NCBI GenBank assembly: GCA_963839165.1
Contig: CAWIUG010000005.1
Coordinates: 1,178,001-1,242,000, forward strand
DNA length: 64,000 nucleotides
DNA from: DATFVA01 sp963839165
Lineage (GTDB): Bacteria; Bacteroidota; Ignavibacteria; Ignavibacteriales; Ignavibacteriaceae
Direction: 5' to 3'
A program made the translations under genes and the position numbers. The notes under the pieces were generated by a model. It was not told the origin of the DNA. It was given only the letters and a program-made list of their open reading frames with translations, and did no database searches. Within the stretch, counting starts at the first letter, position 1. Every line of letters begins with the position of its first letter. Shown here piece after piece: positions 26,801-34,688 of the stretch.

Positions 26801-27361
26801 TTATGCATTCTGGATTACATGCACAGTTGAAGCCTGAGGACCTTCATCGCCCTGCTCCTCGAAGAAGTTGACGCCCATACCCGTTTCAAGGTTAGTGAAG
26901 TCCTTATTCACCACACTGTTCTTATGGAAATAAATTTCCCTGCCGTTAACCGTTCGAAGGAATCCATAACCGTCATCGTAAAAGATCCTGTCGATAATGG
27001 CGGAGACTTCCTGCTGAGGATGAGATTTTACTTTTTCTCTTTGCTTTGCGGTTATCTTTTCGAGCTGTTTTTTTGCGGCGTCAAAAGCATAGCGGATAAC
27101 CTTTTCTAGCGGATCCGACATTTCACCCTCGCCCGGCTTCCTTTCCACTACAAGTTCATGTCCCGGCGGTACGCGCATATCAATCCTTATACGAAAAGGA
27201 CTCCCGTCATTTATAGCCCGCTGAGGTTTTTCCACCGCCACCCTGCAGCTTGTCATATAATCACAAACTCTTTCTAATTTATTTACTTTTTCACGTACTA
27301 AATCATCTATGTTATCGGATTTTCTGATATCACGGTAGGAAATTTCAAGGGGAATCTGCAT
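26801..27361 (-). CDS. Ribosome hibernation-type S30AE domain fused to cold-shock domain
   Basis: A 186-residue two-domain protein. Residues 1 to about 105 are an S30AE/HPF-like domain (MQIPLEISYRDIRKSDNIDDLVREKVNKLE ... split here by RVAVEKPQR, VPPGHELVVER), and residues about 118-185 are a cold-shock OB-fold (IIDRIFYDDGYGFLRTVNGR, EIYFHKNSV, GMGVNFFEEQGDEGPQAS). The RNA-binding RNP1 is FGF-like (YGFLRT). HPF-type domains sit in the small-subunit decoding region and inactivate ribosomes in stress; the CSD would add RNA binding. Not the long HPF with a dimerisation tail. Single gene; stress regulation likely but not seen. Confidence 0.88.
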   Translation of the reverse strand: MQIPLEISYRDIRKSDNIDDLVREKVNKLERVCDYMTSCRVAVEKPQRAINDGSPFRIRIDMRVPPGHELVVERKPGEGEMSDPLEKVIRYAFDAAKKQLEKITAKQREKVKSHPQQEVSAIIDRIFYDDGYGFLRTVNGREIYFHKNSVVNKDFTNLETGMGVNFFEEQGDEGPQASTVHVIQNA

Positions 27362-27792
27362 AACAACTCCTGTTTTTCTATGTATTTACAAAATAATTAT
27401 GAAAGTTGTCAATTATAATCGCACAGTACAACATTCAGATCACAAAATCAAACCGACCGGGGGGTTTTGAGTCCTAAATCGCATACCGCCGGCACATCCT
27501 GAGGGGTCGAAAAAGCTGCTAACGATCTTGCATAGAAGTGTATTAAACAGATTAGAGGTGCAGGGCACCGGCATCTTTTCCCGGGTGATTCGGCAACAAT
27601 GGGGATAGATGCGGAGAACGATTTTACATATCCGGGAATTATAAATAAAGCTGCTGGTCAGGTAAGAACAAAGTAACTGGTACGGAAGAGAGTATGGATA
27701 TCCTTCTTAATCATAGATAAGCGGAGATCCCGGCTGGGGATGGCAGCACACCGGGACTCCAATCAGTGGACTCTCCAGAAATGTCAATGGCA
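27362..27792. other. Intergenic region, no gene seen
   Basis: About 430 bases between the start of the HPF-CSD gene and the end of the HEAT-repeat gene. No supported frame on either strand. An imperfect G/C-rich stretch occurs at 27461-27510 and a G-rich segment with AGATCCCGGCTGGGGAT near 27725, neither forming a convincing terminator or known RNA. It should contain the HPF-CSD promoter. Confidence 0.45.
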
Positions 27793-28212
27793 TCAGCTTT
27801 CATCAATTTTACCATTGGTTTTCAGACAATAGTCCTTGTACAGGTATTGCAGCATACAGCTGATATTACTGCTGCATTCATTCATTTCTATAGCACGCTT
27901 TACAAGATTTACTCCACGAGGATTTCCTATTTTCAACAAAGACCAGGCTGCAATAAGTCTTGCCCCATCATTTTTACTGTTGTGGAATAAATCCATTAAA
28001 GGGATCAGCGCTTTTTCAGATTTCAGTTCTCCAAGAAAGTAGGCGCAGCTTACCTTCAGACTCGGATTCTCAGAACCCAATCCCTTTAAATAGTTACTCT
28101 CAATTTTGTGGTATACTTTATTGGCATAAATTTCTTTCGGCGGAGCCTGTGCAAACGATATAGAAGCTGATGCCAAGAAGAAGACCACCAGGTATAAGAT
28201 AACCCTTTTCAT
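27793..28212 (-). CDS. Exported HEAT-repeat protein (139 aa)
   Basis: A signal peptide (MKRVILYLVVFFLASASISFA) precedes three helical HEAT-like repeats: SLKVSCAYFLGELKSEKAL, ARLIAAWSLLKIGNPRGV, and a shorter third one. HEAT arrays bind proteins; here the partner would be periplasmic or outer. It resembles another small exported HEAT protein at 46929-47366 in size and layout, and the cytoplasmic HEAT protein at 59142-59636. Cys residues (CSSNISC) near the C-terminus could form a disulfide. It follows no operon partner within 140 bases on its strand. Confidence 0.75.
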   Translation of the reverse strand: MKRVILYLVVFFLASASISFAQAPPKEIYANKVYHKIESNYLKGLGSENPSLKVSCAYFLGELKSEKALIPLMDLFHNSKNDGARLIAAWSLLKIGNPRGVNLVKRAIEMNECSSNISCMLQYLYKDYCLKTNGKIDES

Positions 28213-28354
28213 ATCGACCTCCCGGATTTATTAAAAATATATCATCATTGCTTTGATGACCTTGCTGATACAATTATAGATTTAAAGGAAAGTTCTTCTA
28301 CCACTCTGGTAGATTAAAATGATAATCTCGTCGCAGTCCCCATAAATTCCAAAT

Positions 28355-30565
28355 TTACTTTTGATGATACCGGGAAGGTGGAAAACCGAACTGTTTCTGG
28401 AAACGTTTTGCAAAGTATGATGGATTGGTAAATCCGACTTCAAGCGAAATTTCAGCCATGTTACCCCAATTCTGTTCTATCAGTGCCGCTGCTTTATTCA
28501 GCCTTAGTCTACGTATTAAATCACTCGGTGATTCGCCGATAAGTGAATCGAGCTTCCTGTGAAGTACTGATCTGCTGACAGCCAGTTCAGCGGCAAACGT
28601 TTGAACCCCGAATCCCAGATCTGAAATATGCTCATTGATTATCGTTATAGCATCCTTCAGAAACTTCTGATCAATTGAAGTCAGGCGGGTATCATCCAGC
28701 AAGATACCTTTTGCTCTAAAATGTTCATGAATCCGCTCCCTCTGGCTCAATAAATTTCTGACCCTTACTTTTAATTCGGAAGCTTCGAAAGGTTTTATGA
28801 TATAATCGTCGGCGCCCGATTCCAGCCCATCGATTTTATCTGATGAGGCTGAACGGGCAGTAAGCAGAATAAGAGGGATATGGCTGGTTCTCAAATCGGA
28901 TTTTAATTTCTCCGACAATGTGATCCCATCAAGTTCAGGCGTCATGATATCGCTTATTATAAGGTCGGGGGTAACCTCAAATGATTTTGTAAGTCCTATG
29001 CTGCCATTCTCCGCCTGCACTATCTTATATTCATCATCAAAGATCCCTGTTATGTATTTTCTCAGGACTTCATTGTCCTCTATAATTAATAAGACAGGAT
29101 TCCTTTTAAGATTCAACTCTGATTCAATACGATCATCTGATTCCGGCAAACGGATATCGCTGTTCCTGGCAGGCAGTCCGGAGATGTCAGCGTGCAGTTC
29201 TTCCAACTCAGTCTTATCGTTTTCTTCAAGAGTTGTTTCATCCGGGCATGGCAGAGGCTCCAATCCCATAGGAAATCTTAACCGAAATTTTGTACCCTCT
29301 CCCTCCCTGCTCTGAGCAGTTATAGAACCTTTATGCAGCTCCACAAGTTCCTTCACTAAAGAAAGCCCGATGCCTGTACCTTCGTATTTTCCCGAATTAT
29401 CATCCACGCGGTAATATCTTTCAAAAATTCTATGTAGCTGATTATCGGGGATCCCCGTACCCGTATCTTCCACTGTTATTTCCAGTGAACCGGGTAAATT
29501 ATTGTTCTCTTCTCCATCAGAATCAGTTTCAGGAAGAACCCTGATGCCCACCTCCACACGCCCCTTCGGCCGGGTGAACTTCAAGGCATTTGAGAGAAGG
29601 TTGCTTATTATTTTATCTATCTTATCCCTGTCAAAACAAATTCGAATATCTGCATCAGGGTTAAAGCGCAGACTTATATCTTTTGTTTCCGCCAGCGACT
29701 GGAAAGAGAGGACGATATCCTCAACCGCTTTTGTTATGTTACCCTGGACAGCTTCAAGTTTAACCTGGCCCGCTTCAATTTTTGATAAATCCAGGATCTG
29801 ATCTGTCAGTTTCTTTAACTTCAACCCGTTGTTCAAAATCAATTCAGCCAGTTCCCTGATCTTATTAATCTCATCAAGATCGAGGATCTGCCTGGCAGGG
29901 CTTAGAATTAATGTAAGAGGAGTTCTGAATTCATGCGATATATTCGTGAAGAAATCACTTTTAAGTTTATTCAGTTCCTGCAGCTTTTCGGCTTCCTTCC
30001 TTTCCTGGAACGATTTCCTCTGCAGTTCAAGGTTTTTAATGAGCTGCCCTGCCTGCACAGATATAATTGAGAATAAGGTCATGTCCTCTTTGGTGAAAGG
30101 CAGCTTGTTCTTCTTATTGATAAGAGTCATCAACCCGATAATATCACCTTCATACCATATAGGCACACACAGAACCGAATGTATTTCCTTCTTCTCTTCG
30201 TCACCAGGATGAAACCGGTCATCCTCTGAAAGTTCCCTGATGATCAAAGGCTTTTTATTATACAAAACCCATCCAGTGATGTCGATGCCTATATGATAAT
30301 TATGACTGAGACTGCTCGTATCGTCCTGGCGCACGATTGTTCTGAACGGTCTTTTACTATTCTTTGTTACAAGCAGAATAGATCCCTGTTCGGCATCGGT
30401 GGCAGCTATCGACTTATGAACTATCAGGTTTAAGATCTGATCGATATTGACGCTCTTCCCCGATGAAACGGCAATATCATTCAATACTCTGAGTTCTTCT
30501 ACAGACGACTTTAACTTTGATATTTGTGTTTCGAGTTCTTTTACTTTTTGATCAATTCTGATCAC
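28355..30565 (-). CDS. Hybrid sensor kinase: GAF, HisKA, HATPase, receiver, AraC output
   Basis: A soluble one-protein two-component system of 736 residues: coiled coil, GAF domain (about 25-180), HisKA with His211 (NISHEFRTPLTLIL), HATPase (N-box NLLSNALKF near 326, EDTGTGIP, GTGIGLSLV), receiver (phosphoacceptor Asp539 in ISDIMTPELDG), and an AraC-type DNA-binding domain (about 640-736, PSYFAKRFQKQFGFPPSRY). It senses an intracellular ligand through GAF and directly controls transcription. The GAF region matches closely that of the RsbU-type phosphatase at the other end of the cluster (shared VHK, EQG, TGW, P-L-I patterns). Five bases separate it from the STAS gene, so both are in one operon. 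Intact. Confidence 0.93.
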   Translation of the reverse strand: MIRIDQKVKELETQISKLKSSVEELRVLNDIAVSSGKSVNIDQILNLIVHKSIAATDAEQGSILLVTKNSKRPFRTIVRQDDTSSLSHNYHIGIDITGWVLYNKKPLIIRELSEDDRFHPGDEEKKEIHSVLCVPIWYEGDIIGLMTLINKKNKLPFTKEDMTLFSIISVQAGQLIKNLELQRKSFQERKEAEKLQELNKLKSDFFTNISHEFRTPLTLILSPARQILDLDEINKIRELAELILNNGLKLKKLTDQILDLSKIEAGQVKLEAVQGNITKAVEDIVLSFQSLAETKDISLRFNPDADIRICFDRDKIDKIISNLLSNALKFTRPKGRVEVGIRVLPETDSDGEENNNLPGSLEITVEDTGTGIPDNQLHRIFERYYRVDDNSGKYEGTGIGLSLVKELVELHKGSITAQSREGEGTKFRLRFPMGLEPLPCPDETTLEENDKTELEELHADISGLPARNSDIRLPESDDRIESELNLKRNPVLLIIEDNEVLRKYITGIFDDEYKIVQAENGSIGLTKSFEVTPDLIISDIMTPELDGITLSEKLKSDLRTSHIPLILLTARSASSDKIDGLESGADDYIIKPFEASELKVRVRNLLSQRERIHEHFRAKGILLDDTRLTSIDQKFLKDAITIINEHISDLGFGVQTFAAELAVSRSVLHRKLDSLIGESPSDLIRRLRLNKAAALIEQNWGNMAEISLEVGFTNPSYFAKRFQKQFGFPPSRYHQK

Positions 30566-30570
30566 AGCGA

Positions 30571-30921
30571 TCAGTGAACAGATTTATTGAAACTCGCTTC
30601 TGCCTTTTCTACAGAATCGTACTGTTCAAATATCTGATCAAGTTTGGTAATGGAAAGCAGTCCCTCCATTTTGCTGCGGATTCCCGCAAGTTTAAGGTCT
30701 CCCCCTCCCTTTCTCAAAGATGTTAAGCCGCTGATCAGAATTCCAAGTCCCGAGCTGGATATAAACCCGACATGGCTCATATCCACTATTACATTTTTCT
30801 TACCCTGATCCAGCAGGTTATGGAGCGTCTGGTTGAACTCCGCCGAAAGCGGTCCGCCTACCAGCTTCCCTTTGAGATGAATAACCGATGCATTGTAGTT
30901 TTCGGTCATATTGATGCTCAT
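30571..30921 (-). CDS. STAS-domain anti-anti-sigma factor
   Basis: A 116-residue single STAS domain like SpoIIAA/RsbV: strands ASVIHLKGKLVGG and KNVIVDMSHVGFISSSGLGIL, where the Ser in ISSSGLG is at the position phosphorylated by anti-sigma kinases. It would be the switch dephosphorylated by the PP2C phosphatase at 41582-42877. Located directly upstream of, and cotranscribed with, the GAF hybrid kinase. Which kinase phosphorylates it is unknown, because no RsbW-like protein is present here. Confidence 0.93.
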   Translation of the reverse strand: MSINMTENYNASVIHLKGKLVGGPLSAEFNQTLHNLLDQGKKNVIVDMSHVGFISSSGLGILISGLTSLRKGGGDLKLAGIRSKMEGLLSITKLDQIFEQYDSVEKAEASFNKSVH

Positions 30922-31115
30922 ATTATCCTCCGGTCTTTAATTTATGATTAACTTTAACCTATCATTATTCTTATCTCAATTTATAGTCTTCAAGCGTTTT
31001 CAGCAAAGAGGAGTTCTTATTTCAATGTTTACTTGTATACGAGGAGGATGAAATACTGTGCGGATTAATTTGAATAAAAATATAATGAAAAGCCACATGG
31101 CTGTGACGAATTTAA

Positions 31116-34100
31116 CTAAATCAAACTTTCGTCTATTCCGCGAGGGTGAAACCTTATTCCTTTATTTTCTACAAATTTTCTGAAGATGCTTTTCATGGGT
31201 TCCTGGGTAATATCGTCCCAAATGGATTCAGCTATTTCTCCAGCCTCACTCAGAACCGCGTCTGCCTGCTGAGATTTTCCGGCCGCTGATAAATGTCTGC
31301 CATAATCGCTCAATAATCTCCATAGAAATGCAAGGTGGCCAATCGATCTGGCATTCACAATAGCTTCGCTAAACAGTTCATCCACCGGCTCCAGCTTTTC
31401 GGTTGAATGGATCTTAGCCTTATTCCAGAGAGCTTCAATAATAAGATCGCGAGCGCCGATATCGTAAGAATATTTGAGTCCCTTCTCTATATACTTTTTT
31501 GCTTCAGAGAGATCGCCCGACTCCAGGTAAAATTCCGCGAGGGAAATACAGCTCCTGGTTTCATACCATTTTATTTTAGAAGACGCAGCAAGTTCCATCG
31601 CTTCATTATAATATTTCAAAGCCTGTTCCATATCGCCTTTCAGGAAATAATCCTCTCCCAGGTCTCTTAGATTGTCGCACATCGCTCCTTTGTTCTTATA
31701 TTCTTCCGCAAGAATTAATGACTTCTGGTGATACCCGATTGCTTTATCATGATCTCCTATTTCCCTGTAGATATCGCCCAGTACATTTAAGCCGCCGGGT
31801 ATTTTCTGACCATCGCCTATCTTTGTTTTAATCTCAACCGATTCCTGACCCGCTTTGAGCGCATCCTCTAATCTTCCCTGCTTAAGGGAGGAGAGAGCAA
31901 GGAAATTAAGTGTAGTTGATAAGCCCCTGGTGTCGCCTATGTTCCTCTGGATAGAAGCTGCCTCATTAAGATGCGCGGACGCAACAGGATAATTACCGAG
32001 ATGCCAGTAGGCTGTTCCGAGACTGCCAAGGCAGACCGAAGAATTCTTAACATCTTTTATCTGCTTACAATATCCCAGGGCTTCATTGGATTTCTCTATC
32101 ATTTTTTCATAATCAGCTTTGCTGGCATAAACAGACGCAAGGGTATTAAGAGATTCAATTCTTTCTGCTGTGTTATCATTTCCAAAGGCTGTCTCTACTG
32201 CTTTTAATGATAGTTCCTCAGCTTCTTTAAGTTTACCAGTGATCCTGAAGCACTCAGCTGATTTTCTGAGAGCCCGTATTTTCCCCGCCGTATCCTCTGA
32301 CTCATTTACAAGTTCTGAAAATCTGTTGAAGTGTAAAAGAGCCTCCTGTGGATTACCCGTGAACAAATTTATATCTCCGAGACCTTCCTCCATTGACTTC
32401 CGGCACTCTGTATTAAGTCCTATTCTCTCATCGATGCTCAACAATTTCTTATAGAAGGAAAAAGCCTCCTCCACCGCGTAAAGCTCGCGGGCAGTCTTTG
32501 CCGCTGCGAGCAGATACTTAACTGCTTCTTCTTCAGAATTTCCTGAAATAAGATGATGGGCGATTACAGACGCATATTCACTTTTTGAACCGGAAGATTT
32601 TATCAGAGAATCGGCGATCAGCTTATGATATTCCTCCCGCAGTTCAGGTAATATCGACTCATATAATACATTCCTGATTAATATATGATCAAACCGGTAA
32701 CTTTTATTTTCGTAATGAATGACGTTAAATTCCTTGTCAAGGTGCTGAAGCATCTTCAGCAGCGATATTTTATCAAGCTTAAGGCAATCGATTAATACGG
32801 ATGACTGAAAATATTCTCCCTGGCAGGATGCAAACCGGAGAACCTCTTTAGATTCATCCTCAAGTCTGTCTACTCTCTGTTTTATAACATCCTGGACCTT
32901 GTCGCTCATCATACCGAGTGAAGCTTCTTCATTAAACACCCATTTATCACTATTGTCTTTCTTGATTGTATTCCGGTCTTTCATCAGCCGCGTCAATTCA
33001 AAAATAAAAAGAGGATTTCCTTCACTCTGGCGGTAAATTTCAGATACAATTTTATTATCGACGGGTTTATCATCCAGTATTCTTTCAACCACACTCAGGG
33101 TATCTGTTTCATTCAGTCGGAGTAAATCAATGTTTGCAGCGGCATCCTCAATTCTAAGCTGGCGAATCGTACCTAAAAGATCAGTATTATCCAGCGCGAT
33201 CTCAGGAGGACGATAAAGTCCAACCAACAGCACCGGGAGGTTTCTAATATTTCGCGCGAGATAGGCGAATAAGCCTATGGAAGTTCTATCGGCCCACTGG
33301 ATATCATCCAGGATCAATACAAGCGGCTTATCAGCCGCGATAGCAGCAAACATTGTAAGCACTGCTTCCCATAACTGATCCTTATGCATGATGCTCTTTG
33401 AATATTCGCCGGAGAAATTAAGGAAAGTTTTGATCTGTGAAATCTTATTGGAGATATTGATATTATTCTGTTCAGCCAGGGTAGTAATAGTAGAAATAAA
33501 ATGTCCGTGTGTTGAGAACAGGCCGTTGTTCACAGCGCTTACGAAGGAGTGATACGGCAGTCCCCCCTCATTATTAAACAAACATCTGCCATAGAGGAAG
33601 TTGATCCTGTCGGGACTGTGCAAACTAATTAATGCCGATACAAGCTGAGTTTTTCCGATACCAGGCTCACCGCTAATGAAAACAGCAGAGCCTTTATTCC
33701 TTTTACAATTTTCCAATAACAAGCCGAGCGTCATAAGTTCCTGGTCTCTACCGATAAAATTATTTCCATTTTGCGGAGTAAATGATTTTAACAGAGTCCG
33801 GTCTGCAGGAGGAGCGTCCAGCCCCGAGGGCAAGGAACCGGTTAAATTACAGCTTGCCAGGTCTTTTAATACTTCCTGAAATGACTGATACCTGACAGCC
33901 TTTTCCTTCCGCAGACATTTAAAAACAACTTTTTGAAGCCTTTCCGGTACCGCATTAGTCTCCAGCACTAAGGGATCAGGTTCCTCATTTATAATAGAAT
34001 AAACCAGGGCATATTCATATTCTCCCTCAAAAGGAAGTGTGCCGGTGAAAAGTTCATACAAAACAATTCCGAAAGAAAAGATATCAGTCCGTTCGTCCGT

Positions 34101-34649
34101 ATCCTCCCCCTTAGCCTGTTCGGGCGACATATAAGCGGCCGTCCCCATAGTTGAACCGGTTTTGGTTATATGAACACTACCAGGTACCTTCGCGAGACCG
34201 AAATCCATTATCTTCACGATCCCGTCAGAGGTCAGCATTATATTCTGCGATTTAATATCACGATGTACAATATTCTTTTTATGCGCGGCATTAATACCCT
34301 CCGCAATCTGAAGAGCAATACCCGCAGCCTCCTTTAGTGGAATTGTACCGGCGTTGATTTTCTCTTTTAACTCAATTCCATCTATATACTCCATAACGAT
34401 AAAAGCATGTTCATCCAAATCTTCAATAGCGTGTATGGTAGTTATATTGGGATGATTTAATGAGGCGGCTGCCTGGGCCTCAGTCTCAAATCTGGCCCTC
34501 TGTTCCGGATCGGATGAAATAGTATCAGGCAAGAACTTTATTGCAACCTTCCGTTTAAGGCGTGTATCTTCGGCAAGATACACAACACCCATTCCCCCTT
34601 CGCCGAGTTTCTTTATAATTTTATAATGTAATATCGTTTTACCAATCAT
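31116..34649 (-). CDS. PknK-like Ser/Thr kinase with AAA-type ATPase and TPR repeats
   Basis: A 1177-residue cytoplasmic protein. Residues 8-270 form an active-looking Hanks kinase: Gly loop LGEGGMGVVY, Lys38, His129-Arg130-Asp131 (HRDIKSQN), Asp149 (DFG), APE-like PEQ. Residues 298-690 form a STAND-type ATPase: Walker A GEPGIGKT (327-334), Walker B LVLILDDIQWAD near 445. Residues about 700-1150 hold at least nine TPR-like helices (SVCLGSLGTAYWHLGNYPVA, IPGGLNVLGDIYREIGDHDK and others). This layout is that of PknK-type kinases, where ATPase and TPR sense a signal or partners. No membrane segment. It lies 39 bases downstream of the next kinase, on the same strand. Confidence 0.93.
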   Translation of the reverse strand: MIGKTILHYKIIKKLGEGGMGVVYLAEDTRLKRKVAIKFLPDTISSDPEQRARFETEAQAAASLNHPNITTIHAIEDLDEHAFIVMEYIDGIELKEKINAGTIPLKEAAGIALQIAEGINAAHKKNIVHRDIKSQNIMLTSDGIVKIMDFGLAKVPGSVHITKTGSTMGTAAYMSPEQAKGEDTDERTDIFSFGIVLYELFTGTLPFEGEYEYALVYSIINEEPDPLVLETNAVPERLQKVVFKCLRKEKAVRYQSFQEVLKDLASCNLTGSLPSGLDAPPADRTLLKSFTPQNGNNFIGRDQELMTLGLLLENCKRNKGSAVFISGEPGIGKTQLVSALISLHSPDRINFLYGRCLFNNEGGLPYHSFVSAVNNGLFSTHGHFISTITTLAEQNNINISNKISQIKTFLNFSGEYSKSIMHKDQLWEAVLTMFAAIAADKPLVLILDDIQWADRTSIGLFAYLARNIRNLPVLLVGLYRPPEIALDNTDLLGTIRQLRIEDAAANIDLLRLNETDTLSVVERILDDKPVDNKIVSEIYRQSEGNPLFIFELTRLMKDRNTIKKDNSDKWVFNEEASLGMMSDKVQDVIKQRVDRLEDESKEVLRFASCQGEYFQSSVLIDCLKLDKISLLKMLQHLDKEFNVIHYENKSYRFDHILIRNVLYESILPELREEYHKLIADSLIKSSGSKSEYASVIAHHLISGNSEEEAVKYLLAAAKTARELYAVEEAFSFYKKLLSIDERIGLNTECRKSMEEGLGDINLFTGNPQEALLHFNRFSELVNESEDTAGKIRALRKSAECFRITGKLKEAEELSLKAVETAFGNDNTAERIESLNTLASVYASKADYEKMIEKSNEALGYCKQIKDVKNSSVCLGSLGTAYWHLGNYPVASAHLNEAASIQRNIGDTRGLSTTLNFLALSSLKQGRLEDALKAGQESVEIKTKIGDGQKIPGGLNVLGDIYREIGDHDKAIGYHQKSLILAEEYKNKGAMCDNLRDLGEDYFLKGDMEQALKYYNEAMELAASSKIKWYETRSCISLAEFYLESGDLSEAKKYIEKGLKYSYDIGARDLIIEALWNKAKIHSTEKLEPVDELFSEAIVNARSIGHLAFLWRLLSDYGRHLSAAGKSQQADAVLSEAGEIAESIWDDITQEPMKSIFRKFVENKGIRFHPRGIDESLI

Positions 34650-34688
34650 AACTTATACTATCGTTTTGTAAGAAGATGTTTGGAGACA

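Noticed and set aside
27461..27780. G-rich intergenic stretch as riboswitch or small RNA
   Set aside because: No conserved riboswitch core or terminator was recognised on either strand.
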